From positions 1,443,934 to 1,507,933 of the forward strand of contig VWZW01007674.1 in NCBI GenBank assembly GCA_013397115.1: a stretch of 64,000 bases of DNA, in the 5' to 3' direction. The translations under genes and the position numbers were made by a program. Origin of the DNA: Edolisoma coerulescens. Lineage: Eukaryota > Chordata > Aves > Passeriformes > Campephagidae. The notes beneath the pieces were generated by a model. The model searched no databases and was not told the DNA's origin. It saw only the letters and a list, made by a program, of their open reading frames with translations. This document shows positions 12,101 through 22,510 of this stretch, in pieces (the stretch's first letter is position 1; each line of letters begins with the position of its first letter).

Positions 12101-15100
12101 AAGTTTCTTTATTACTGGAAGAACTTGAGGAACACTGTGTTCCAAGCTAGATGGTTCAAAAGCTGTTGTATCGTCATGAATGCTTTGTCTCCAGCCTACC
12201 ATTCTCTCCCTCTTTTACACTATCTTCCCTCAGTCCTAGCAGAAGCATTCATGTAGCTATGCAGTAAGTTAGATTAAGAAACTTATCAGAGGGAAATTTT
12301 AGTTGGCAAAAAAACGTATATTTCTGTGTATTTAGTTAAATTTGCTAACTGATCCTTGATCCTAATAGTAATAGCATGGTACTAGTTTCAGGATGGGTGG
12401 GAATATGTAAGTAATGATGGAGAGAGAATCACAGAATCAGTTAGGTTGGAAAAGACCTCTGAGATCATAAAGTCCAACCTGTGACCGAACACCACCATAT
12501 CAGCTAGACCATGGCATTGTCAGCATCCAGTCTTTCCCTAAATGCTTCCAGGGACAGTGACTCCAACGCCTTCTGGGGCAGCCCATTCCAAAATCTAATT
12601 ACCCTTTCTGTGAAGAATTTCTTCCTAGTGTCCAGCCTTCCCTGGCGCAGCTTGAGGCCATTTCCTCTTCTCCTGTCGCTGGTTGCATGGGAGAAGGGGC
12701 CGACCCCCATGAGGCTACACCCTCCTTTTAGGGAGTTGTGGAGAGTGGTAAGGTTCCCCCTGAGCCTCCTCTTCTCCAGGTTAAACAACCCCAGCTCCTT
12801 CAGCCACTTCTCATTACGCTTGTACTCCAGACCCTTCACCAGTTTTGTTGCCCTTCTTTGGACTCACTCCAGCACCTCAATGTCCTTCCTGAACTGAGGG
12901 GCCCAGAACTGGACACAGCACTCGAGATGTGGCCTTCACTAGTGCCAAGTACAGGGGAAGAATCACTTCCCTGGTCTTGGTGGCCACACTATTCCTGGTA
13001 CAGGCCAAGATGGTATTGGCTTTTTGGCCACCTGGGCACACTGGTGGCTCATGTTCAGAAGAGGAGAGAGAACTTTACACAGACCCATGCATTTCTGTTG
13101 TACTGGAATGGCTCTGTGTTAGGATGGGCAAATAAAAGGATAAGTAGTATTTGATCATAATCTCTAAGTGCCTTCACAGGGAATGACAGTCTAATAAAGC
13201 GTGTTTTCATTTCCGAGTAGTGAGTACCGAACCTAGCTACCCTATCTAGGTTAGGTAAAACCATTTTGTTCTTTTGTTTAAGAAAAACCAAACCAAACCC
13301 CTGCTTACCTTTGCTTTTTCATGATGCAGACTGGAGAGCTGGTACGGATCTATAAGGGCCATAACCATGCAGTAACAGTTGTGAACATTCTTGGGAAAGT
13401 CATGGTGACAGCATGTCTGGATAAATTTGTTCGTGTTTATGAACTACAGGTAAGAAAATAGGTGGTTACTAATGACATTTATCTAATATGTGTTAATTAA
13501 TGATTTTGAAATCAAATTGAAATCATCTTTGTACTTTCTGGTCTCTAGCCCATCCCTCTCTTTCCTGTCACTCAGTATATATTGTTGTCGCACCAGCCAA
13601 AATACATGGGTTTTAAAGAATAGGACCTAAACCATTTTTTTAGAATCTGGGTTATTCCAAGACAGTGACAGCTCAGAAAAGTGGGGAAATGTTAGTTTTG
13701 TCTGCTGAGAGAATGAGTGCTTAGTTGGACAAAAAGACTCCCAGAAGCAAAGTAAGCAAAAGTGAGCTTTCAAGGTAGCTATAAAGTTTGGAATCCACCA
13801 CAGCAGTTTAATTGCTATTAAGGAAACTGCTCTTGGAAGTATTATCCTTTACATGTCTGTGAAAAATGGCTCTTAAAAAATGTCATGGTATTAAATGTCT
13901 GTTTCTGTTTCTTTCAAGTCACACGACCGCTTGCAAGTCTATGGAGGCCACACAGATATGATCATGTGTATGACCATCCATAAGAGCATGGTAACTTCCT
14001 TCTTTTCACTGGTCTTAAAGAGAAGGTTGTAATTGCCACAGGTGCATACAAGATGGTTTAATTTCTTCAGATAAAGAAATCAACCTGCTGTTTGGCTGTA
14101 TTTCCAAGTTGCTCTTAGTCAAAAAGTCAAGTTGCTGTAACAGTTTTATATTTATGTAATATTATTGTCTGGGGAAAAAAAACACCATTTAGCTTCCTGT
14201 AGTCTTAAAACAATAGTTCTTTTTGCAGTGATGGTTACAGTGAAGACTCTAGAAATAGCAGTATACTTCCGCTTTTTCAAGTGTCCATCCTGTTTGACTT
14301 TTACTCAAGGGAATCACTCAGATGCTAGAGAAAAACTTCACCCACATTCAAACCTCTAGTAACCTTTGACAGAACATAAACAAAGGTGTGCAGTTGATTC
14401 AGGTGTACAGGTTTCTTCATGCATCTGCCCTGCAAGATAAATTTCAGAAGCACTTCTGGATAAATATTTCTTAAAATAGTCTTTAAAAGCACTTATTTGT
14501 CTGCATGTCTAGGAATTTGTTTGCAAAGTTTCTTTGAGATTGTAAAATGCAAGGTATAGTAGTGATCTGTAATAACAGAAAAGTCCAAAGGAACAGATTT
14601 CCTACTAATTGGAATACACTGCCTAAGCATCACATCTCATGTGAGTCCAACATGAGGCTTGAACTCTGCCCCAGCAGTGGTCTGTTGTGGGCATTCTCAA
14701 ATTGAAGAAGGGTTCAGATGAGAAGTTTAGTGATAAGTGAAAGGATCTGCATCAGTCTTTCTGAAATTCTGATGCTCTTCCACACACTTCCTCTCCATCC
14801 TTTTTTGATATATGTATAATTGGTTAAGTTCTGGAAATATATTCAACTTGACATTTACACCTACGTATTTTTTAACTTTAGTGGATAGTACCATAATTTA
14901 AAGTTTTCTGAACTGTTACACACTTGACGCTATCAACAATAGAGGTTATGGAAGCATTTCTTATTCATTTGTTGGTTTTTGTGAACTATGAATGCAAATC
15001 TTGAAAGAATTTGATTATACCTATTTTTAAAATGTAGAAGCCTTGCATGCTGATATTTCATTGTTTTTACCTACACTGAAGTGTCCTTCAAAATTTTACT

Positions 15101-17096
15101 TCTTTTTTTTTTTTTTTTCTTTTGTTCCCAGCTTGCTTATCTATAAATGTTTCTTTTACAGATCTACACTGGATGCTATGACGGCAGCGTCAGAGCTGTG
15201 AGGCTTAATCTGATGCAAAATTACCGATGCTGGGTAATTTGCAAAATGTTTTTAGCCTTCCTTTGTTACTGAATTTTCTGGGGGTGGTCTCTACTCACTT
15301 AGTCTTGGGTAGCTTGACCTTAGATTTTTTATAATTCATTTTTTTTCTAAATGTGTATTTACTTTTTAAAGTATAAATCACTTAGGTATAGGTCACTAGT
15401 TTTATTTCTTGTTGTCTTTGCTGTGTATATATATGTGTGTGTGTGTCTATATATATATATATATATGCATGCTTGCTTTGGGGCAAGCTGTTAGTTTAAA
15501 TTACTGTTCTTTCTGGCAGTTTTTAGATCGTGACCTGTAACTGTTTAAAACCAAAACCTTCGGCTGAGTGACATAGAAAAGCTGATTTATTCTGCTAAAT
15601 AAGTTTAATTAAATTCCAAATGACTTTATCACAGGTAAGATTAAATCTTGTAAAGGCTTAATTCCTCTCTTCCTCCTGCCATTCCTGCTGATGGTCTAGG
15701 CTTGGCTAAAGGCGGGAAGAATTTCTGTAAAGCTGTAATTAAAGGAATAGAGACCACTGAAAATGGAAATGCAGTAAGATACAAAACTCACAGGAGTTGG
15801 CATGCGTGTTTACAGTCTTGGAAGAATATTGTGAACTTGCAGGAAGAAAAGCATTAGCAAAAATTGTGTTTCCCTGGCTTATTCTGGTGTGTTGTTTTTT
15901 CTATCAGTGGCATGGATGTTCACTGATCTTTGGAGTCGTGGACCATCTGAAACAACACCTGCTAACTGACCACACCAATCCAAATTTTCAGACCCTGAAA
16001 TGTCGTTGGAAGAACTGTGATGCTTTCTTTACTTCCAGGAAAGGTTCCAAGCAAGTATGTGGTTGAAATAACATGGTTGTATTTGATAATATAAAGTACT
16101 TTGTATCACTGCAACTGTGAGACTTGATCCTATTTCTCTTAAAAAGGGTTACGTTTTTCTAGTTTTGGCAGGCTTAACTGGAGGTGGTTAGAGTCACCCA
16201 AGGCTGACAGGGTTCAGTTCAGCCTGTGGCAGATGAGTGCAGCTATGATAATTTGACATATGGTCAATTTAAAACAGCTTGATCCTAAAATATTACATGG
16301 AAATGGTAGAATTCTTAAAATATCAAAGAAATTCTACTCAAGATATTAGGAAATTTTTTGAAGGAAAGATGTCTTTATAAGATGAACAAACATCTGCCTT
16401 GAAAATGGGTTTTTATCCTTTTAATTTTTATCCATCGCTACCTCTTTCATTGTTGTTTATTTTTCACATGAGTTTGTTAGCAAATCCAGTCTTTAAATAA
16501 GTAGTGCATAAACTTCTAGATAAAAGTTAGAAGGGAGAAAAATGAAGGCATAAGAGTTGGATTAAGTGATGTGGAAAGGATTGGGGAATGGGTGTAAGGA
16601 GGGCTGTTACCTATAGACTAATTGGTAAAATCTGCATTTTAGTCCTTGGCAATATAAACTGCCTTCCTTTGAATGCTTTCCAAAATATGGAAAAGAAGGA
16701 GGTTTCTTTGAGAATTAGCAAACAGTAAAATCCTTAATTTCTCTTTAAGTGCTGGCTTTGGATATGATGTGTTTATTTAATTTGATCTTCTAATCAAAAA
16801 GGAAGCTGGGTTTTATTTCCCTTTAATGATGTGGTATGTGAAACACTTTATAAATGTGATTTAATAGCTTGACAACGATATTATTTATCTTTTTAGAAGC
16901 TTTAAGCCAAACAAATGTATATTATCTAGAATGTCACTCAGTGAGGCTTCTAGAATCTTTTGAAAAGTTTTTTGTGGGTTTTTTTGTGATGATTATAATG
17001 ATTTTTTTTTTGTAATTGACTTCTCTGGTTCTTTTCTAGGATGCTGTAGGACACATTGAAAGACATGCTGAGGATGACAGCAGAATTGACTCATGA
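1..17096 (+). CDS. ZNF106: ZNF106, zinc finger protein 106 (3' portion, 17 coding exons)
   Basis: Coding exons: 1-102, 1001-1070, 2661-2815, 2913-2973, 3287-3628, 7071-7851, 8225-8280, 8783-8928, 9234-9368, 10214-10330, 10778-10969, 11722-11784, 13330-13449, 13919-13990, 15162-15233, 15908-16054, 17040-17096 (stop TGA 17094-17096). All junctions keep one reading frame, giving 895 codons plus stop; the 5' half lies left of the window. In order the protein shows a Lys/Arg-rich stretch, a heptad-like helical segment, a Ser/Pro-rich region, a large low-complexity exon with a basic NLS-like patch, WD40 repeats and two C2H2-type fingers at the C-terminus. This is the architecture and wording of human ZNF106 as remembered. 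Human ZNF106 is a nuclear RNA-associated protein linked to splicing and neuromuscular integrity. The gene converges tail-to-tail on CAPN3, as in human. One intron has a GC donor. Confidence 0.95.
1001..1070 (+). CDS. ZNF106: ZNF106 exon, basic segment
   Basis: Acceptor ttacttgcag, donor gtgagt. Encodes EGSSPEIPSLERKNKRRK plus more lysines, an NLS-like basic run conserved in human ZNF106. Ends one base into a codon, completed by the next exon. Confidence 0.92.
2661..2815 (+). CDS. ZNF106: ZNF106 exon, coiled-coil segment
   Basis: Acceptor tctttttcag, donor gtaaca. Encodes a helical, Leu/Gln/Glu-rich segment containing QVDQLLAISLREEEL and LQARAALQAAYVEVQRF, closely matching human ZNF106 and likely a coiled coil. 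Confidence 0.95.
2913..2973 (+). CDS. ZNF106: ZNF106 exon, end of helical segment
   Basis: Acceptor ttttgcag, donor gtacag. Encodes ITMEMSTLRSQRIHVLQGLQ, continuing the amphipathic helix of the previous exon. The split codon is completed at 3287. Confidence 0.92.
3287..3628 (+). CDS. ZNF106: ZNF106 exon, Ser/Pro-rich region with SUMO-consensus motif
   Basis: Acceptor gccattag, donor gtattt; the frame continues from and into the neighbours. The segment is rich in Ser, Pro and Leu and contains VKREP, matching the sumoylation consensus (hydrophobic-Lys-x-Glu). It begins ETYEPSELSEQ, as in human ZNF106. Confidence 0.93.
3629..7070 (+). other. ZNF106: ZNF106 intron (3.4 kb)
   Basis: Intron between two confidently placed exons. 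No further exon that keeps frame, no repeat and no RNA gene was recognised in it. Confidence 0.7.
7071..7851 (+). CDS. ZNF106: ZNF106 large exon with basic patch and acidic Ser-rich tail
   Basis: Acceptor ttttctttag, donor gtgaga. This 781-nt exon is the longest in the window. It encodes a Ser-rich, mostly disordered segment with a basic patch (GNRRRRRLRKKK) followed by acidic Ser/Asp/Glu stretches such as DNSDTEQDM. The patch looks like a nuclear localisation signal; the acidic Ser motifs resemble CK2 sites (inference). Confidence 0.94.
8225..8280 (+). CDS. ZNF106: ZNF106 short linker exon
   Basis: 56 nt. Acceptor tgtgttacag, donor gtttat (weak at +4 to +5). Encodes VAETQTSISSIRGSKNSS. Frame continuity on both sides supports it; the short length and weak donor make alternative skipping possible. 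Confidence 0.82.
8783..8928 (+). CDS. ZNF106: ZNF106 exon, first WD40 repeat
   Basis: Acceptor gtcctacag, donor gtaagt. Encodes an acidic linker, then FEGHLAAVNAIQIFGNLLY and CSADKTVCAYNLV, a typical WD40 blade (GH near the start, D in the turn). Opens the C-terminal beta-propeller. Confidence 0.95.
9234..9368 (+). CDS. ZNF106: ZNF106 exon, WD40 repeat
   Basis: Acceptor ctttttag, donor gtactc. Encodes CVAIFEGHTSKVNCLLV and YTGSSDHTINCYNIK, one complete WD40 blade in exact frame (45 codons). Confidence 0.95.
9866..9889. repeat. Perfect 10-bp inverted repeat, 4-nt loop
   Basis: Arms ttaagttccc and gggaacttaa separated by tgtg, inside the ZNF106 intron 9369-10213. No terminal duplication or transposon ends were noticed. 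Confidence 0.8.
10214..10330 (+). CDS. ZNF106: ZNF106 exon, WD40 repeat
   Basis: Acceptor ccattgctag, donor gttagt. Encodes TKERMEQFKLEDRVLCLHSR and LYAGLSNGTVVTFSVK, a WD40 blade whose usual GH is absent, as in human ZNF106. Confidence 0.94.
10778..10969 (+). CDS. ZNF106: ZNF106 exon, WD40 repeat, followed by a GC donor
   Basis: Acceptor ccccaccag. Encodes DTFECHGPRAVSCLATAQ, VVGSYDCTISVRDARNG and LEGHSKTILCMK. The exon ends AAG followed by gcaagt, so the next intron is of the GC-AG class. No usable GT donor nearby keeps the frame into VVNDLVFSG of the next exon. Confidence 0.94.
11100..11312 (-). mobile_element. CR1 LINE fragment
   Basis: Read on the minus strand it encodes KKKFFTERMIRHWNRLPKEV, the conserved C-terminal part of avian CR1 ORF2. 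On the plus strand it has the familiar 'cctgttccaatgcctgatc' wording. It lies in a ZNF106 intron and is 5'-truncated and degenerate. Boundaries are approximate. Confidence 0.88.
11722..11784 (+). CDS. ZNF106: ZNF106 exon, WD40 repeat part
   Basis: Acceptor tttttttgtaag, donor gtaagt. Encodes [20 protein letters not shown], identical or nearly so to human ZNF106 as remembered. Confidence 0.95.
12427..13056 (-). mobile_element. CR1 LINE, about 630 bp of the 3' part
   Basis: In minus orientation this carries the CR1 3' end (plus strand starts 'aatcacagaatcagttaggt') and runs back through ORF2 C-terminal sequence (KKFFTERVIRFWNGLPQKAL) to the 'ggtggctcatgttcag' block. It is the longest mobile element in the window and sits in ZNF106 intron 11785-13329, antisense to the host gene. 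It is 5'-truncated, as usual for CR1. Ends are approximate. Confidence 0.93.
13330..13449 (+). CDS. ZNF106: ZNF106 exon, WD40 repeat
   Basis: Acceptor catgatgcag, donor gtaaga. Encodes TGELVRIYKGHNHAVTVVNI and CLDKFVRVYELQ, a WD40 blade of 40 codons. Confidence 0.95.
13919..13990 (+). CDS. ZNF106: ZNF106 exon, WD40 repeat part
   Basis: Acceptor tctttcaag, donor gtaact. Encodes SHDRLQVYGGHTDMIMCMTI HKSM, the first half of the last WD40 blade. Confidence 0.94.
15162..15233 (+). CDS. ZNF106: ZNF106 exon, end of propeller and first Cys of zinc finger
   Basis: Acceptor ttcttttacag, donor gtaatt. Encodes IYTGCYDGSVRAVRLNLMQ, then NYRCW. The Cys at 15228-15230 begins the first C2H2-type finger, which is completed by the next exon. 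Confidence 0.94.
15423..15464. repeat. Compound TA/TG microsatellite
   Basis: Alternating ta and tg dinucleotides in the intron after the last WD40 exon of ZNF106. Likely length-variable. Confidence 0.85.
15908..16054 (+). CDS. ZNF106: ZNF106 exon, C2H2 zinc fingers
   Basis: Acceptor tttctatcag, donor gtatgt. Encodes WHGCSLIFGVVDHLKQHLL TDH (second Cys and the His residues of finger 1), then LKCRWKNCDAFF, the Cys pair of finger 2. The His pair of finger 2 comes from the last exon. Confidence 0.96.
17040..17096 (+). CDS. ZNF106: ZNF106 last coding exon
   Basis: Acceptor tcttttctag. Encodes DAVGHIERHAEDDSRIDS, then TGA. The two His residues complete finger 2. The C-terminus matches human ZNF106 nearly residue for residue. 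Confidence 0.96.
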   Translation, partial: DAVGHIERHAEDDSRIDS

Positions 17097-17650
17097 AGCT
17101 TTTCACCTCCCACATTGGGAAGTAATTTTGTATGTCATAATTATTCCAAATAACATCAGTTTCTCACTCCAGTCTTCTTTCTTTTCCCACTTGGAATGCA
17201 AAAACTTGAGTGGGGCTGAAATGCATTGCTACAGAGACTGCAGGTTGTGTTGCACTCTGTAGTAATAAGGCTGGTAATTAAGACTTAGCCCAAGTTCTTG
17301 CAAGTTTTTAATTCATTGGTGGACAAGAATATTCCTTCCTCTTGTCTGCCTTGTTTTTTTATTGTTTGGTTTTTTTAGGTGATTTTATTTGTTTTTTTAA
17401 GAAGCATAGTCTTTGGGAAGTCCAAAGGGGTGTTGAGAACTTAGATTACAATAGGTGCTGCTGTTTGCAAACTCAGCATGAAGCCTGTTATGTGTCTAAG
17501 ACATGTCTGGTTCTGTTGTATCCAATTTTTTAGCTGATTTTAATAGAATTCTGCAAACCAGAGTATCACAAATTCTAACAATGTAACCTGAATATCCAGT
17601 GTACGTTTTTACTTTCTTCATAAAAAGAAGAGTTATTTTATGGAGACTGG

Positions 17651-17656
17651 AATAAA
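17651..17656 (+). terminator. ZNF106: Candidate proximal polyadenylation signal of ZNF106
   Basis: AATAAA 555 nt after the stop codon with T-rich sequence downstream. Could give a short 3' UTR isoform. Confidence 0.35.
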
Positions 17657-20600
17657 TTAATTTTTTTAATGTTAATTGTAACTTATTTTTTATTCCTTGT
17701 GTAAAAATTGCTGTAACTGGCACTATATATACAGTAATAGATACCATACCTCCTGAGGTATTTTGTTTATTTTGAGGAAAGCGGTTATTTCTTGAGAGAG
17801 ATGCCAGTAGCAGCAAAACAGCCAGAACAGTGGCTCTACTCACATGCTTTGCAATCTTAGTCTTTTTCAATATAGGTCCTTATGTATGGGAAAGAAATAA
17901 GTGGTGTCTGTTTTTCTTTTAGTTAAAGACCAGCATAACCACCACTGCTATCTTGATAAAACACCGTAATTGGATTGCTGATTTTACATGAAATCTTAGT
18001 GACTGAGCTTTGCAGTCCCATATCCTCATGGCATAGCAAACCAAGAGAAATGCAAAGTCACTGTGTGTTGAAGTGCATCCACTTTGGTAGTGTTTTGTTT
18101 CTGTTGTGAACTGGCTTATTTGGCTTGGGCTATATCAAGTTCCCGAAAACTCAACTGGAAAGAATGGAGCAGAATTTTAAAGTCTAAAGTTCTCAAGCAG
18201 AAGCTGAGGATACGAAATGCATATCACATGTAAAAGGCTTGTTAGTACTAATGCACACAAAGTACCACAGAGAGGCCAGTGCAGAAGGGAAGACTGTTTC
18301 AACTTGTCAGGATTCCCCTGCAGGTGTCCCTTGAGGGGGATCACTTCACCTTGTGAAGTTCAGTGAAATGCACTTCTGGCACTTGCCATCTTCTCTCCCC
18401 TAATGACACTAATTTAGCAAAGAACCCTCTTAACATTGAGACTAATCTCGCAAGGAGCTTTGTGTTCACTTTTGCCTAACTTGCTGCTCAGGATAAAATA
18501 AGCAGATGTTTTCCTAAGCTGTAAGAGAAGGTGAAGACAGCGAACCAAGCTGCTTATACACGACTCCAGCACTTTTCCAAAAAAACTGAGTGGACTGCTT
18601 TTACTGGGTATCTTTTTCATGACCACTTTCAGACTTTTCAGCCATAGACCAAATAAGTTTTATAGCCTCATTCTTTGACTATAAAGAAGCCTTTTTAGGC
18701 CAAGAACGTGAATGATTAAGGAAAACCTATGGACGTTCCACTGCCATCAAATCAAGGAGCTTCAGGGCCTTCTCTGGAGCACACTGGTTTTGTATTATCT
18801 TAGCAGACAAGCAGAATTGCTCTGATACTGATGAATATTTTTTGTGAGACAGGAGTAAAATATGAATGAGATGCAGTTGCATCCTACTTCAAAGACATGG
18901 CAATCTCTGAGCTTCCATTGCTTTTGTGGCGATTGGTTTTGTTTGTTTATTTTTTATTAAGCTGTTTGTGGATAGCAAAAAGCCCCAGTATGTGGCTCAG
19001 ACCTCAGGCTGTCCTGAGGGTGTTTTTGTTTTGGTTTTTGGGGGATGTATGTTTGTGGTTTTGGTATTGGGTTTTTTTAATCTTTCTTTCTGTGGTCTGT
19101 GGATGAAGCAATTCAATAGAGAATCAAGTTTGGGGAAGTCTGTAAGCAGTGTAGATGTTTTATGATGGAGGGTGTAATGCTCTAAAGTCTGAGAGCATTT
19201 GTTTGGGTTTTCCCATGACCTAAAAGCAAAAGACTGTGTAAGATTTAAACCATTTCCAAAAGTGTTGATGTTCAGGAGTTCTTCTGGGAGTTTTTTGAAG
19301 CACAATGAGGGAGCATGTAAGTTTGGCATAAACAGTGTGAGCGTCCTGAGCTGTCCTTCATGGACTGTGCTGCCAGTGAAGGTGTGGAGGTGTGTCCCGA
19401 GGATAAGCCAGTGGGGCAATAGTGGCATTCTGAAAAATGTGTGTGAGAGTAGATTTTGTTACTTCTCCCTTGTGATTCTTTACATTCTTTTAGCTGTTTT
19501 CCGGAACAGCTTTTTATCTTTCTCACTAGATGATGCAAAACACACAGTTATTACTCTTTATTTGCATTCCCATTTGCTTGTTAGGTTTATCTCTTCTGGT
19601 TGGCAGAAGCAGTCTTTCTTTTTGTGTGGTCCATGATATTTCCTTATCTGTCTTGAAAACAATCCTGAAAAGTCTGGGCTTCTGAAGTCCAGCTTTATCA
19701 GTGGTGTCTTTTGCTACTTTGTAGGTCATTTCAGATATATTGTAAGAATCTTAAAATGGGTAAGAGGTGGGAAAATAGCAGAGCTGCATGAGTGAAAAAT
19801 TTTGCTTCATAAATTAGAAACAATTTTTAAAAATCCTCAGGGGTTCAGAGGAAAATGCTGTACTGCTTCGTCATGAGGAGATCTTAAAAGGATTTGCTAT
19901 GAAGTTGTGCAGCTGTGGAAATCCCCAAGCTTCTCTGGAGTTATGTGGGGAGGTTTCCTATTTGTTCAGTTGGAATTTGGTGCTGATTTCACAATTGGCC
20001 ATTTACTTCTTCTGGAGGCAATTGCAGAAGAGAGATGCCAAACTAATGTTTGTTTGTTGGTATTGATTAATGAGATCCTCTCTGGTCTTGCAACTTAGGG
20101 TTTTGGCTCCTGATATACCTCTAGTTGAAGAATAATAATTTTGGGAAGGTGGGCTGTTTGTGACATTTAACACAGTAATATTTGCATGAAAAGCAGTACT
20201 GCACATCTGAAGCCAGTTTCAGGACTATTTATTTTTGTTTTCGGTTTGTTTTTTATGCAAGTAAAAAGTTGTGGGTGGAAGAGTGAGTAGAGTGAGGATT
20301 TATTTTGTGGTTAGCTGTTAATTTTTTATTAATGTTAAAAATGTTAAAATGAGTTAAAATGTTAAAAAATGAGTTCTGGACTTGCTGTATGGCTGACTAC
20401 GTATGGCAGGCCCTTTAGGGGCCTTTTGGGATTGGTCTGTGTTAGTTTCTCCTTTCTCCTTCAAAGTTCAGGGAAAAATAACAGCTATCTGGCAGTGCAA
20501 AACACTCTGGCCGAACACTGCTGCTTCTGTATGTGGAAGGGGGTGGAGGGAAAACTGCTGCATCCCTTGGTACAAAGATGCATTAAAATCCAGGCTTCTG

Positions 20601-21231
20601 CTTACCTTGTGTCACTAACGTGTGAATTACAGACTTTAAACATATTATCAGCACATAAGTTGACTTCTGCAAAATAGCAGGAGCTTGGCTGTGTGGTGTG
20701 TTTGAAGTAGTGCAGTTCGTAATGCACATTTTCAAACCGTACAATTCATGCTGGATCAAAGTAAATGATAACTGCAAACTTGCAATAAATGGCAGGGGAA
20801 ATGTTTGTGTTGGGAAAATATTTTTCCCTTAAGTTGAATTAAAACACAGATACAGGTGAATCTTGGTTTTCAGGCTTGTATGGAACTATAATTCAAGCAG
20901 TCTAAGTTGTCCAGAGTTGCAGAATATGCGAGGAAGGATAAGGAAACGGTTTCAGCTACTGTTTGTAAAATAATTAGTCCTCAAAGAGCAAACTGTGTAG
21001 GTATATATTCTGTTATATGCACCTGCCAGCTTCTCAGATTTCATTTTGCTGTAATGTTAAACAGTCTTTTTGAAGAATGGAAGTGGAATAAAACAACTTG
21101 ATTGAATATTTAGTAATTTAAGCTGTGTAGAACATGTGCACAGATTGGTCATGGTTTTCTTCTCTCACTTTGGTACAAAGCTGTGAGTGTAATAATGAAA
21201 CTTTACATGGCAAAAGAAGAAATGGAAAAAA

Positions 21232-21237
21232 AATAAA
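21232..21237 (+). terminator. ZNF106: Candidate distal polyadenylation signal of ZNF106
   Basis: AATAAA followed within about 25 nt by the T/G-rich 'ttatggtttgtctgtttctc'. Placed by motif only. Confidence 0.45.
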
Positions 21238-21255
21238 GTTCTTTATATTGTTATG

Positions 21256-22334
21256 GTTTGTCTGTTTCTCCTTTGTTTTAAATAGAATGATTCTTTCACA
21301 GGATTTGTTAGAACTTGACTTTGTTCCGGATTTTTTTCCTGTTTTATGAGGGCTGGATAAAATCAGACAGGCCACTTTGAAGCTCCAGCACTGGCAGGAA
21401 TGTTACAAGTGTGCAGGAATCTCAGACCTAGTCATTTGGCAGGGAAATGAAACTGTCCACCCAACTGGTGCCTCCAAGATGATGTGCTGCCTGCCTTGCT
21501 TCATGGCCCATTGCAAGGGAAGTTCTCTGGAGCTCTCGAGCTTGTTGGTAGCTCACTCACCAGAACTGTAAGGACTGGTTTTGAGCTGCCAATTAAAAAT
21601 CCTGATTTTGATCTTTTGACTGATAGGTTTTGTTTTTTCTCTGAACATCCCATCTAAGAGCATCTCTGCCATACTTGTATGGAAAATAATAGCTCAGTGG
21701 AGATAAGGCATGGCTGGAAAACAGGGCTTCAAGTGTTCCAGTCATCTTAAAAATTATTTGGGTTAAAACAAAAAGCTGAATTTGAATGAAAATAAATTTT
21801 TTTTAGATAAAATATAGGATTTTCTTACTCTTTCAGAGTAAGTTACAGTGCAAGACAACACTAAAAACTTTATTGTCAAAAGGTTTCTGGCTTCTTAGTG
21901 ACCTTTCAGTTAAATGTGCTACTCACTGGAATAACTCTGAGTGGATACTACGATTTGTTTTTAAAATTTTGCATTACATTAGTGGATTGCTTTGCTACTT
22001 TTCACCACTAGACAACTAAGTAGACAGTTCTCCTGACAAAGTCTGGTCTTTCTTGCATGTTTTGTTTTTCCTTCCATTTTTTATATTGTACTTGTGAAAA
22101 CTTATCATCCTTTAAGCTGGTGGCAAGGGAACCTCTCAAGGTTTGTTTTTTTTTCAAATGCATTCAAGGAGTAAACCAGCAAGTATTTGAGATATTAAGC
22201 TAATTTCACACTTGCCATAAACTCCAAAAGCTGCTGTATATTCAGGAGAATGATGGAAGAGTGCTCAATATTTCATCTTCATCTGTTCTTTCAGAATAAA
22301 ACCAAAAAAAGCCTAGGCCAAAAATCCAATTGAT
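21256..22334. other. Convergent intergenic gap ZNF106 / CAPN3
   Basis: About 1.1 kb between the two predicted polyadenylation regions. No gene, repeat or RNA was recognised. If either 3' UTR is longer than guessed, the transcripts could overlap in antisense. Confidence 0.5.
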
Positions 22335-22340
22335 TTTATT
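22335..22340 (-). terminator. CAPN3: Candidate polyadenylation signal of CAPN3
   Basis: AATAAA on the minus strand (tttatt on plus), about 960 nt after the stop. Motif-based only; another lies further downstream at 21869-21874. Confidence 0.4.
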
Positions 22341-22477
22341 TTTGTTTCCATTAAACTAACTGTAATATTCCCAAAGTGGTCATGCTGACATAGTATCTGA
22401 TTCTGCTACAAGTCACCTCTTGCAATAAAGAAATGCATGGTACTGTTGGGAAGTAGGACCAGGGATGGGGGAAATAC

Positions 22478-22478
<1 letters not shown>

Positions 22479-22505
<27 letters not shown>
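22479..22505. repeat. (TG)n / (CA)n microsatellite
   Basis: About 13 uninterrupted TG units on plus, hence CA units in the predicted CAPN3 3' UTR. Confidence 0.95.

Positions 22506-22510
<5 letters not shown>

Larger units (their letters stand above)
17097..21255 (+). other. ZNF106: Probable ZNF106 3' UTR
   Basis: No coding exon is seen between the ZNF106 stop and the CAPN3 3' end. AATAAA signals occur at 17651-17656, 20784-20789, 21087-21092 and 21232-21237; the last is followed by a T/G-rich stretch that suits a downstream element. Human ZNF106 has a several-kb 3' UTR, so the distal end near 21255 is my best guess, with 17651 as a possible short form. Small ORFs here are not supported. Confidence 0.55.

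Noticed and set aside
12504..12839. 111-codon open frame that looks like a small gene
   Set aside because: It is the C-terminal part of CR1 ORF2 inside a truncated LINE, not a host gene.
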